A DNA stretch of 64,000 nucleotides from JAXMHB01 sp046346965 (GTDB lineage: Bacteria > Pseudomonadota > Gammaproteobacteria > Xanthomonadales > SZUA-5). The notes beneath the pieces were generated by a model, which was given only the letters and a program-made list of their open reading frames with translations, made no database searches and was not told the origin of the DNA. Below, piece by piece: positions 47,536 to 55,597 of the stretch (its first letter is position 1; each line of letters begins with the position of its first letter). The translations under genes and the position numbers were made by a program. The DNA is taken from the NCBI GenBank assembly GCA_046346965.1, contig JAXMHB010000011.1, forward strand, positions 62,001 to 126,000, given 5' to 3'.

Positions 47536-48464
47536 GCACCACGCTGAGGCTGTTTCTCGGCATTTTCGGCGTGCTCGGCCTGGCCAGCGCGGTGGCGCTG
47601 ACGCTGCGCTACACGGTGGCCAAAGGCCGTCCGCATGCAGTGATCGACAACCTGACCGACCGCATCAACGCCTGGTGGGTGATGGTGGCACTGGTCGGCC
47701 TTGCGTTTGCCTTCGGCAAGATCGGGGTGATCGTGCTGTTTGGCTTGCTGTCGGTGCTGGCCCTGCGCGAGTTCGTGACGCTGACCTACACCCGGCGCAG
47801 CGACCATCTGGCGCTGGCGATGGCTTTCTATGTGGCGCTGCCGCTGCAATACCTGCTGATCGGCATCGAGTGGTATGGGCTGTACTCGATCTTTATCCCG
47901 GTCTACGGCTTTTTGTTCCTGCCGATCATCGCCGCGCTGCGCGCCGACACCACGCGCTTTCTCGACCGCATCGCCGAGGTGCAGTGGGGCCTGATGCTGG
48001 CAGTGTTCTGCCTGTCGCATGTGCCGGCGCTGGTGACGCTGCAGATCCCCGGCAATGAGGGGCGCGGTCTGCTGCTGATCGCCTTCCTGGTGATCGTGGT
48101 GCAGTCCAGCGATGTGCTGCAGTACGTCTGGGGCAAGCTCTTCGGTCGACACAAGGTGGCCCCCGCGCTGTCGCCCTCGAAGACCTGGGAAGGCCTGATC
48201 GGCGGCGTGCTGAGCGCCACCGCGCTCGGCGCCGCACTCTGGTGGATCACCCCGTTCAAACCCTGGCAGGCCGCCTTGATCGCCTTTGCGATCAATCTGA
48301 TGGGCTTCTTCGGGGGCTTGGTGATGAGCGCGATCAAGCGCGATCACGGCGTCAAGGACTGGGGACATCTGATCGCCGGTCACGGCGGCGTGCTCGATCG
48401 GCTGGACTCGGTACTGTTCTCGGCGCCGGTGTTCTTCCACATCACCCGCTATTGGTATGCCTGA
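47532..48464 (+). CDS. Phosphatidate cytidylyltransferase-like protein (CdsA/YnbB type)
   Basis: Makes CDP-diacylglycerol from CTP and phosphatidic acid. 310 residues with about eight membrane segments and the family signature SPSKTWEGLIGG, then KRDHGVKDWGHLIAGHGGVLDRLDS. Starts within the ATGA overlap with the acyltransferase. With the CDP-alcohol enzyme at 44282-44914 this resembles the E. coli ynbAB pair, so it is probably a second CDP-DAG route besides cdsA. Confidence 0.87.
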   Translation: MSTTLRLFLGIFGVLGLASAVALTLRYTVAKGRPHAVIDNLTDRINAWWVMVALVGLAFAFGKIGVIVLFGLLSVLALREFVTLTYTRRSDHLALAMAFYVALPLQYLLIGIEWYGLYSIFIPVYGFLFLPIIAALRADTTRFLDRIAEVQWGLMLAVFCLSHVPALVTLQIPGNEGRGLLLIAFLVIVVQSSDVLQYVWGKLFGRHKVAPALSPSKTWEGLIGGVLSATALGAALWWITPFKPWQAALIAFAINLMGFFGGLVMSAIKRDHGVKDWGHLIAGHGGVLDRLDSVLFSAPVFFHITRYWYA

Positions 48465-48579
48465 AGCCGGGCAGGGCGCCCGCAACTATGGAGAAATCAG
48501 GGATTTGCGCGTCGATCGGTAGTCGTCGCGCGCGGTGCCGGCTAAGGTGCCGTCCGAGATTCCGTTGCCGGAGGCCTGA

Positions 48580-50046
48580 TTGAAACTGCGCTTGTGGCAT
48601 CGCTTGTTCGCGCTGACCGCGCTGGCCACGCTGGCGGCGCTGCTGACCATGTTGATGCTGCAGCAACAGGGCTTTCGCAGCGGGCTGCTGGCCTACGTGA
48701 ACGCAGTGGAGCACCAGCGCGCGCAGAAGCTGCTTCCGGTGTTTGCCGGCGAGTACCGCGCTGCCGGCGGCTGGGAGCGCTTGCGCGGCAATCCCATGTT
48801 GTTCCGCCGGCTGATGGATCAGGGCCTGGAGGGCGAGTCCAGGCCGCCGCCGCCCGGCCCCGGTGAGCGCCCCGGCCGCGGCGCCTTTGCGCCGCCCGGT
48901 CCGCCGGGACCGCCCGGCCTGCGCCCGCGCGATCGGCCCGAACCGCCGCCGGGTGAGGAACCGCCGCGACGCCGCTACGCGCTGCAGGATGCCGCCGGCC
49001 AGACCGTGATCGGGCCGCCCGAGCCCTGGCCCGATGCCGAGGTGTTGCCGGTGGTGGTCGATGGTCAGACCGTCGGACGCCTGCTGGTGCGCCCGCTGCC
49101 GACGCTGGAGGCCGAGTGGGATCTCGAGTTTGCGCGCTCACAGTGGTCGCTCGGGGTTGCTGCTGCGGTGTTGGCCTTGCTGCTGGCCTCACTCGGATCG
49201 ATCGTGTTCGCGCGCCGGCTGGTGCGTCCGCTCAACTGGATGGCGCAGCAGGCCAAGCGCATCGCCGGCGGCGATTACCAGGCGCGGGTAGCGATCACCC
49301 GCGATGACGAGATCGGCGAGCTGGCGCATGACTTTGACGCCATGGCCGCCGCGCTGCAGCAGAACCGCGAGGCACGCCAGCGCTGGACCGCCGAGATCTC
49401 GCACGAGTTGCGCACGCCGATCGCGGTCATGCGGGCCGAACTCGATGCGCTGCAGGACGGCATCCGGCCCTTCGACGCGCAGGCGCTGCGCTCGCTGAGC
49501 GGCGAGGCGGAGCGGCTGTCGCGCCTGGTCGAGGATCTGTATCAGCTGTCGCTGGCCGATGCCGGTGCGCTGCACTACCGCTTCGAGGACTGCGATCTGG
49601 CCGCGCTGGTGCGCGAGTCGCTGGCGGCGCACAGCGCCAGCTTCGAGCGTGCCGGCCTGCAGCTGAGCCTGGCGCTGCCGGACACGGCACCGGTGCGCGC
49701 CGACCAGAGTCGGGTGCGGCAGCTGCTGGCGAATCTGTGGGCCAACAGCTGTCGCTATACCGACCGCGGCGGCCAGGTGCGGCTGGCGCTGGTGGCGGTG
49801 GCGAGTGGCTGGCAACTGACGCTGGAGGACAGTGCCCCGGGCGTGCCGCCGGAAGCGCTGGGGCGGCTGTTCGATCCGCTGTTCCGCGTGGAATCCTCGC
49901 GCAACCGCGCGCACGGCGGCGCCGGGCTGGGTCTGGCTATCGCCCGTCGCATCGTCGAGGCGCACGCGGCGCGCATCCGGGCCGAAGCCTCGCCGCTGGG
50001 CGGCCTGCGCATCGTCATCGACTGGCCGGCAGGAGGCCCGGGATGA
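48580..50046 (+). CDS. baeS: Two-component sensor histidine kinase, BaeS-like
   Basis: 488 residues starting at TTG with GGAGG upstream. First membrane helix, then a periplasmic part with a Pro-rich stretch (PPPGPGERP, PPGPPGPPG), a second membrane segment, HAMP (ARRLVRPLNWMAQQAKRIAGG) and HisKA with His275 in ISHELRTPIAVM. ATP-binding boxes: NLWANSCRYTDRGG and GGAGLGLAIARRIVEAH. Operon with the regulator by ATGA overlap. In E. coli BaeS responds to envelope stress; here the signal is unknown. Confidence 0.88.
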   Translation: MKLRLWHRLFALTALATLAALLTMLMLQQQGFRSGLLAYVNAVEHQRAQKLLPVFAGEYRAAGGWERLRGNPMLFRRLMDQGLEGESRPPPPGPGERPGRGAFAPPGPPGPPGLRPRDRPEPPPGEEPPRRRYALQDAAGQTVIGPPEPWPDAEVLPVVVDGQTVGRLLVRPLPTLEAEWDLEFARSQWSLGVAAAVLALLLASLGSIVFARRLVRPLNWMAQQAKRIAGGDYQARVAITRDDEIGELAHDFDAMAAALQQNREARQRWTAEISHELRTPIAVMRAELDALQDGIRPFDAQALRSLSGEAERLSRLVEDLYQLSLADAGALHYRFEDCDLAALVRESLAAHSASFERAGLQLSLALPDTAPVRADQSRVRQLLANLWANSCRYTDRGGQVRLALVAVASGWQLTLEDSAPGVPPEALGRLFDPLFRVESSRNRAHGGAGLGLAIARRIVEAHAARIRAEASPLGGLRIVIDWPAGGPG

Positions 50047-50741
50047 ATCACAACCCCTTGACCGGACGGCGCGTGTTGATCGTCGAGGACGAGGTCAAGT
50101 TGGCGACGGTGCTGCGCGATTACCTGGTGGCCGACGGCGCCAGCGTGAGTCTGCTGCATCGCGGCGACGAGGCGCTGCCGCTGCTGCGCAGCGATCCGCC
50201 CGATCTGTTGCTGCTCGATCTGATGCTGCCTGGAACTGATGGGCTCAGCATCTGTCGCGAACTGCGGCGTTACTCGACGCTGCCGGTGATCATGATCACG
50301 GCGCGCGTCGAGGAGATCGACCGGCTGCTCGGCTTGGAGCTTGGTGCCGACGACTATCTGTGCAAGCCCTTCAGCCCGCGCGAGCTGGTGGCACGGGCGC
50401 GGGCGCTGTTGCGGCGCGGCGAATGGCAGCGCGAGCCGAACGTGGCGCCGACCACGCCGCTGGCGCTCGATCTGGAGCGCTTCGAGGCGCGCCATCGGGG
50501 CCGCAAGCTGGATCTGACGCCGGTGGAGTTCCGCCTGCTGCGGGCGCTGGTCGAGCGCCCGGGGCGGGTGCTCTCGCGGGCGCAATTGCTGGAGCACCTG
50601 TATCTGGATCACCGCGTGGTCTCGGACCGCACGGTGGACAGTCACATCAAGAATCTGCGACGCAAGTTCGAGGAACTGGAAGTCGGCAGCGACCCGATCC
50701 GCTCGATCTACGGCGTGGGCTACAAATACGAGGAAGCCTGA
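50043..50741 (+). CDS. baeR: Two-component response regulator, BaeR-like
   Basis: 232 residues, OmpR family. Receiver domain with Asp59 in LLLLDLMLPGTDGL, Thr in MITAR and Lys108 in DDYLCKPF; winged-helix domain with RPGRVLSRAQLLEHLYLDHRVVSDRTVDSHIKNLRRKF-type features. Very close to BaeR around RVEEIDRLLGLELGADDY. Partner kinase overlaps. Confidence 0.93.
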   Translation: MNHNPLTGRRVLIVEDEVKLATVLRDYLVADGASVSLLHRGDEALPLLRSDPPDLLLLDLMLPGTDGLSICRELRRYSTLPVIMITARVEEIDRLLGLELGADDYLCKPFSPRELVARARALLRRGEWQREPNVAPTTPLALDLERFEARHRGRKLDLTPVEFRLLRALVERPGRVLSRAQLLEHLYLDHRVVSDRTVDSHIKNLRRKFEELEVGSDPIRSIYGVGYKYEEA

Positions 50742-50742
50742 G

Positions 50743-51648
50743 TCAGGCGTCCACCCGCGCGCCTGCGGGCAGTTGCAGAAAGCCGTGCGGTGCCGGCCAG
50801 TAGAACCACAGCTCCGGCTGCTGCGCGAGCGCGTCCAGGAACCAGCGGTTCAGGATCCGCGTCAGCGTCGGCAGGTCGGCATCGGCCGGCAGCATGCGCA
50901 GTTGCAGGCTGCGTTGGCCGCGCTGCCAATCCATGTCGACCACGAAGCCGCAGCGCGGCACCGGCAGTTCCAGCGCCAGCTTGAGCACGCCGCTGCGCCA
51001 CCAGGCCGTGCGTCCGCCGGGAAACTCGATCTGCACCAACCCGGTATCCGGGCGCGGCGGGGTGTCGGCCGCCACGCACACCAGTCCACCCTCGGCAATG
51101 GTCTGCGCGATGCGATCGCGCGCGCCGCCGGTGCCGATGCCCTGATTGCCGCAGACACTGGCGACCATGCGCAGCCGCAGGCGCATATAGGCATAGCGCG
51201 ACCAGCCGACGCCCTCGGGCCGCCGATCCAGCGAGCGATAGACCAGATACACCCGGTGGCCGGCCGCGCGCAGACTGGCCAGCGCCGGCAGACCCTGATT
51301 GAAGTTGAAGAAGAAGCACAGCCCGGCCTGAGCCGCCAGCGGCGGACTGGCAATCGGCATGGTGCGAGCCAACCCGCGCCAGCCGCGCGTCAGCGCACGA
51401 TAGACATCGGCATGCTCCAGCAGGAAGCCGAAGCGAAAACGGCGATCGAACAGGGCATCGTTGGGGTCGAGTCCCAGGGTTTGGCGCCCGCCGCGGCTGC
51501 CGCCGACTTCCTCACCCATCAGCGCCGGCCAGCGTGCCAGCCACCAGTACAGCCGCAGACACCAGGACCACGGCAGCAGCGCCGCCAGTCCCGGCACCAG
51601 CCACAGCGACAGCAGGTCACGCAGTTCGCGCTTGATCAACAGCAACAT
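50743..51648 (-). CDS. Acyltransferase-like protein, possibly lipid A type
   Basis: 301 residues from the ATG at 51648; earlier in-frame starts exist. The layout (LWLVPGLAALLPWSWCLRLYWWLAR at the start, CFFFNFNQGLPAL, later FPGGRTAWWRSGVLKLALE, NRWFLDALAQQPELWFYW) resembles the LpxL/HtrB acyltransferase group. The clear HX4D motif of that family is not obvious (HADVYRA is the nearest), so activity is doubtful. Confidence 0.55.
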   Translation of the reverse strand: MLLLIKRELRDLLSLWLVPGLAALLPWSWCLRLYWWLARWPALMGEEVGGSRGGRQTLGLDPNDALFDRRFRFGFLLEHADVYRALTRGWRGLARTMPIASPPLAAQAGLCFFFNFNQGLPALASLRAAGHRVYLVYRSLDRRPEGVGWSRYAYMRLRLRMVASVCGNQGIGTGGARDRIAQTIAEGGLVCVAADTPPRPDTGLVQIEFPGGRTAWWRSGVLKLALELPVPRCGFVVDMDWQRGQRSLQLRMLPADADLPTLTRILNRWFLDALAQQPELWFYWPAPHGFLQLPAGARVDA

Positions 51649-51762
51649 GCCAGACGAATTCCCAAGGCTGGCCGCCATCATGGCGCATGGCCGGCGCCTC
51701 CGGCCAGCCAATCGCGCGCTCGGTAGCGTCCGCACGGCGCTGGTCCACCTGCCACGCAGAAA

Positions 51763-51790
51763 TTGACGCGCGCGGAAGGACCTCTATAGT
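51763..51790 (+). promoter_or_regulatory. Sigma-70 promoter of the DUF1232 gene
   Basis: TTGACG at 51763-51768 and TATAGT at 51785-51790 are 16 bases apart; both match the consensus at five of six. It lies 39 bases before the gene start. Confidence 0.65.
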
Positions 51791-51828
51791 CTCCCGCTTC
51801 TGCTCCCCAGCATCTCAAGGATGACGCC

Positions 51829-52398
51829 ATGCGCGTAGTGATCGACCTCAACGACGACGACCTGGAGCATTTCCGTGCTGCCATGCGGCGTGCCAAAGAT
51901 GCGGCGCAGCATCTGTCCCCGGCCCAGATCACCGCCGCGGCGCAACAACTGCTGGACGACACCGCCGGCACGCAGGTGCCCGAGTTCGTCAGCTCGCGCA
52001 TGAAGCGCCTGGGCACGCTGATTGCGATGGTGCACGATCAGGCCTGGGGTCTGTCGGAGCACGAGCGCAAGGAAATCCTGTCGGCGCTGACCTATTTTTC
52101 CGATCCGCAGGACGCCATCCCGGACACCATTCCAGTGCTCGGCTTCCTGGATGACGCGATCATGATCGAACTCGTGGTCGAGGAACTGAAGCACGAGATC
52201 GATGCCTACGAGGACTTCTGCCTGTTCCGCGCGCAAGCGGCGGAGGAGCAGGGCCCGGCGCAGGCCAGTGGTCTATCGCGCGAGGATTGGCTGGAGCAGC
52301 GCCAGAGCGAATTGCTGGAGCGCATGCGCGCGCGGCGTTCGCGTGATAGCGCTTCCTACGGCGGTGGTCGCGGCTTCTCGCTGTTCTCGATCCGCTGA
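51829..52398 (+). CDS. DUF1232 domain protein
   Basis: 189 residues. The middle carries the DUF1232 (YkvA-type) motif DPQDAIPDTIPVLGFLDDAIMIELVVEEL. No signal peptide; the ends are charged helices, ending in SYGGGRGFSLFSIR. Function unknown. A good promoter precedes it. Confidence 0.8.
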   Translation: MRVVIDLNDDDLEHFRAAMRRAKDAAQHLSPAQITAAAQQLLDDTAGTQVPEFVSSRMKRLGTLIAMVHDQAWGLSEHERKEILSALTYFSDPQDAIPDTIPVLGFLDDAIMIELVVEELKHEIDAYEDFCLFRAQAAEEQGPAQASGLSREDWLEQRQSELLERMRARRSRDSASYGGGRGFSLFSIR

Positions 52399-52413
52399 AC
52401 CTTCGGGCGGCGC

Positions 52414-52457
52414 CGCCGCCCGTGCTGTGACTCGATGCCCGCCCATCGGCGGGCATC
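52414..52457. terminator. Two hairpins between convergent genes
   Basis: CGGGCGGC/GCCGCCCG at 52414-52432 with a GCC loop, and GATGCCCGCC/GGCGGGCATC at 52434-52457 with a CATC loop. Only GTCGTTT follows, so termination may be weak. They lie between the ends of the DUF1232 gene and the TIGR04222-like gene. Confidence 0.6.
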
Positions 52458-52473
52458 GTCGTTTCTGGGCTGC

Positions 52474-53913
52474 TCAGTCGCCGCCGCCGCCGCCGCAACC
52501 GCCGCAGCCGCCGCCACCGCCATCACCACCGCTGTCGCTGCCACTGCTGTCGCTGCTGCTGGAGCTGCTGGTGCTGTCAGTAGGCGGATGGCGGGTCTGG
52601 TGGTACTGGGCGTAGGCGGTGCTGGCCAGCACCGTGGTGCCGGCTACTGCCACTGCCAGTGCCAGTTCGTGGTCGCGCGGCGCGCGCGCGGCACGCGCAT
52701 GGCGCGTGGTTTCAGCCTTTAGCGCCAGGTCGCCAGCGCGCGTGCGCCCGGCACCCTTGATCCAGAACAGCAGCGTGCAGACCGCCAGCACCAGACTGAT
52801 CAGAATCAGGAAGCCGATCGGCTTGTCGCGACTGACACCCACGACCATTTTCGCCACGCCCAGGGCCAAAACCCCGTAGAGCGGCAGCGGCCCGAACCAG
52901 CGTACGCTGGCGATCTGCGCGGCGTTCAGCCAGAGCCCGCGCGCCTCCAGGCTGCGCCGCACCGGCTCCATGGTCACCCGGGCACGACTCATCAGTTTGA
53001 GTGGCTTGCCATCCGCCGCGATCGATTTGCCCAGAGCGTCATAGGGCGATTCCAGGTCACTGATCCTGCCCTTGATGCGCAAGGTATCGGTTTGCGCGTC
53101 CCAGACGATCACATCGCGCTGCAGCAGATCGGTGACCGCCGCGTCGGTGGCGCGCTCCGGGCCGCCGGCCAGATACGCGAGTTCGACCACGCTCAGGCCC
53201 TGGGTACGCGCGCTGCCGACCTCGCGCATGCTGCGCCGCAGCCACAGGGTGCCGATGAAGGCGATCAGCGCCAGCGCCAGATACAGCTGCAGGAAGGGGC
53301 CGCCGCTCCAGTCGAGCGGATTGGCGGGCAATGACCACGCATAGGGCGCAATCAGACTCGCCAGCACGGCCATGCTGGCAGCGACCCAGGCGGAGGCGCG
53401 CGGGCGTGCAGGCTTGGGGATCAACCAGTAGCGACTGCTGTCGACCCGGCGCATGCGCGCGGGCGCCGCGAACTGCGCTGCCGTGCCGGGCCAGAAGTCC
53501 TCGGGCGGCGGGCCGAACCAGCGCTCGTACTCGGCCAAGGTGTCGGCGTACTGGGCGCGGAAGCGCGCGGGATCACCGGGCAGACCGGCATTGGGCTGGT
53601 GGTGCAACGTGCAGCCGAGCGCCTCGGGGCACCAGCGGGTCCAGTAATCGACGCTGTGGCACAGGTGCAGATGCCAGACCTCATCGACGTCCACGCTGGG
53701 CGTCATCTCGCGTCCCGCCACGCAGGCCAGAAAGGCATAGCGCCGGTACTCTTGGACGGCGCGGCGCGCGTGCGCCAGTGTCCAGTGCTGCTCGCGCGCC
53801 AGCCGACGGGTGAAATCAGTGGCTTGCGCCGGCGTCTCAAAGGGGTGTTGCTCGATCCGCTGCCACAGCGCCTGAGCCTGGGCAGACCACACATCCGACA
53901 TGACCATCCGCAT
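52474..53913 (-). CDS. TIGR04222-like membrane protein with Gly/Cys-rich tail
   Basis: 479 residues. The first about 160 residues are soluble, with VDEVWHLHLCHSVDYWTRW and LGCTLHHQP, similar to glycine-rich domain (GRDP-type) proteins. Then membrane segments around 185 and 210, and two more around 345-390. The C-terminus is Ser- and Gly-rich and ends in GGGGGCGGCGGGGGD. This layout is that of TIGR04222 proteins. Function unknown. Confidence 0.75.
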   Translation of the reverse strand: MRMVMSDVWSAQAQALWQRIEQHPFETPAQATDFTRRLAREQHWTLAHARRAVQEYRRYAFLACVAGREMTPSVDVDEVWHLHLCHSVDYWTRWCPEALGCTLHHQPNAGLPGDPARFRAQYADTLAEYERWFGPPPEDFWPGTAAQFAAPARMRRVDSSRYWLIPKPARPRASAWVAASMAVLASLIAPYAWSLPANPLDWSGGPFLQLYLALALIAFIGTLWLRRSMREVGSARTQGLSVVELAYLAGGPERATDAAVTDLLQRDVIVWDAQTDTLRIKGRISDLESPYDALGKSIAADGKPLKLMSRARVTMEPVRRSLEARGLWLNAAQIASVRWFGPLPLYGVLALGVAKMVVGVSRDKPIGFLILISLVLAVCTLLFWIKGAGRTRAGDLALKAETTRHARAARAPRDHELALAVAVAGTTVLASTAYAQYHQTRHPPTDSTSSSSSSDSSGSDSGGDGGGGGCGGCGGGGGD

Positions 53914-54125
53914 ACACGGTGCTCCTTCGGTGGGCTATCAGCATCGTATGAGGGAGAGATGACACTGGAATGACACTGTCATCTGGGTGCCACGCTGCGC
54001 CCGGGCACGCGCAGCTTAGCAGTCCGCGTGCGCCGTCGCGCACGGGTGCCGACGCCGTTCCGGCTGCAGATCGACGCCCAAATGATGAAAGAATCCGGCT
54101 CTGCCACCTGCCGCGAGTAGCGCAT

Positions 54126-55457
54126 ATGTCCAGACGAACCGTGCCCGCTGCGCTGATGCTCCTGGCGCCCGCCGTCTACGCCGCCGAGCCGTTGGCGGAC
54201 TTGAACTGGATGAGCGGCGAGTGGTGTGCGCAGGCGGGCGAGACGCGTTTTGAAGAGCGCTGGACGCCCGCGGTCGCCGGTCAGATGCTGGCACTGACGC
54301 GCAGCCTGCGCGGCGATCAAGTCGCCGGCTTCGAGTTTTTGCGGATCGAAGCCGATGCCGGGCGCTGGGTTTACGTGGCGCAACCGGGTGGGCGGGCGCC
54401 GACGCGTTTCCCGGCGACCGAGAGCGGCGCGCAGCGCGTGGTGTTCGCCAATCCCGAGCACGATTTCCCGACCCGTATCGAGTACTGGCGCGATGCCACT
54501 GGTCTGCACGCGCTGGTCTCCGGGCCGAGCCGCGGCGGCGAGGCGGATGTGCGCTTTGACTATCTGCCCGGCGCCTGCCCGGCGGCAGCGCCGGTCCCGG
54601 CGCCGGCCGCAGTGCCGGCGGCGTCGCGCACGATGGCGGAGGTGCTGGCCGCCTCTGCGCCCGGCGACTGGCGTCGGCCGGATCCCGCCCATACGCTGTA
54701 TCTGGAACTCGACAGCGGGCGCGTGGTGATCGAACTGGCGCCCAGTTTTGCACCGCGCCATGTGGCCAATATCCTCGCGCTGGCGCGGGAAGGTTATTAC
54801 GACGGCCTGGCGATCCTGCGCGTACAGGACAATTTTGTCGTCCAATGGGGCGATCCCAATGCCGAGGATCCGGCCCAGCGCAAGCCGATCCAGAAGGCCG
54901 CGCGCACGCTGCCGGCGGAGTTCACCCGGCCCAATACCGCCGATCTGCGCTTCACCCGACTGCCGGATCGCGATGGCTACGCGGCTGACGTGGGCTTCAG
55001 CGAGGGCTTTCCCGCCGCGCGCGACTTCGGCAGTGGCCGCGCCTGGATGGCGCATTGCTACGGCGCGCTGGGCGTCGGGCGCGACAACGACGTCAACTCC
55101 GGGGGCGGCACCGAGTTGTACGTGGTGACCGGCCACGCGCCGCGGCAACTGGACCAGAACATCACGCTGGCCGGTCGTGTGCTGCAGGGGATGGAACTGC
55201 TGAGCAGTTTGCCGCGCGGCACCGGCGCGCTCGGCTTCTACGAGCGCGCGGAGCAGCGCGTGCCGATTCGCCGTGTGCGCGTCGCCGCCGACCTGCCAGA
55301 GGGCGAGCGCAGCGCTATCGAGGTGCTGCGCACCGACACCGACACCTACACGGCGCTGATCGAGTCGCGCCGCAACCGCCGTGACGAGTGGTACAAACAT
55401 CCCGCCGGCCACATCGATCTGTGCAGCGTCCCGATCCCGGTGCGCGCGATCCGCTGA
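54126..55457 (+). CDS. DUF6265-like and cyclophilin peptidyl-prolyl isomerase fusion
   Basis: 443 residues with a signal peptide (AALMLLAPAVYAAEPL). The first about 150 residues (DLNWMSGEWCAQAGE, then RVVFANPEHDFPTRIEYWR) resemble the DUF6265 domain; a Pro/Ala linker follows; then cyclophilin: VIELAPSFAPRHVANILALA, FVVQWGDPNAED and TGHAPRQLDQNITLAGRVL. Probably a periplasmic folding helper. Confidence 0.8.
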   Translation: MSRRTVPAALMLLAPAVYAAEPLADLNWMSGEWCAQAGETRFEERWTPAVAGQMLALTRSLRGDQVAGFEFLRIEADAGRWVYVAQPGGRAPTRFPATESGAQRVVFANPEHDFPTRIEYWRDATGLHALVSGPSRGGEADVRFDYLPGACPAAAPVPAPAAVPAASRTMAEVLAASAPGDWRRPDPAHTLYLELDSGRVVIELAPSFAPRHVANILALAREGYYDGLAILRVQDNFVVQWGDPNAEDPAQRKPIQKAARTLPAEFTRPNTADLRFTRLPDRDGYAADVGFSEGFPAARDFGSGRAWMAHCYGALGVGRDNDVNSGGGTELYVVTGHAPRQLDQNITLAGRVLQGMELLSSLPRGTGALGFYERAEQRVPIRRVRVAADLPEGERSAIEVLRTDTDTYTALIESRRNRRDEWYKHPAGHIDLCSVPIPVRAIR

Positions 55458-55597
55458 GGGCGTTTTGGGGGCGAGTAGTCGCTGGCGCCACGCACCTAGC
55501 GTGCCGGCGCGCGCTGCCTCTTGCATCCGAGGGGGCGCCTATGCTGCAGTGCATCATTCCGACCCGGCGGTCGATACCCTGAAAGGATGTGACGTCC

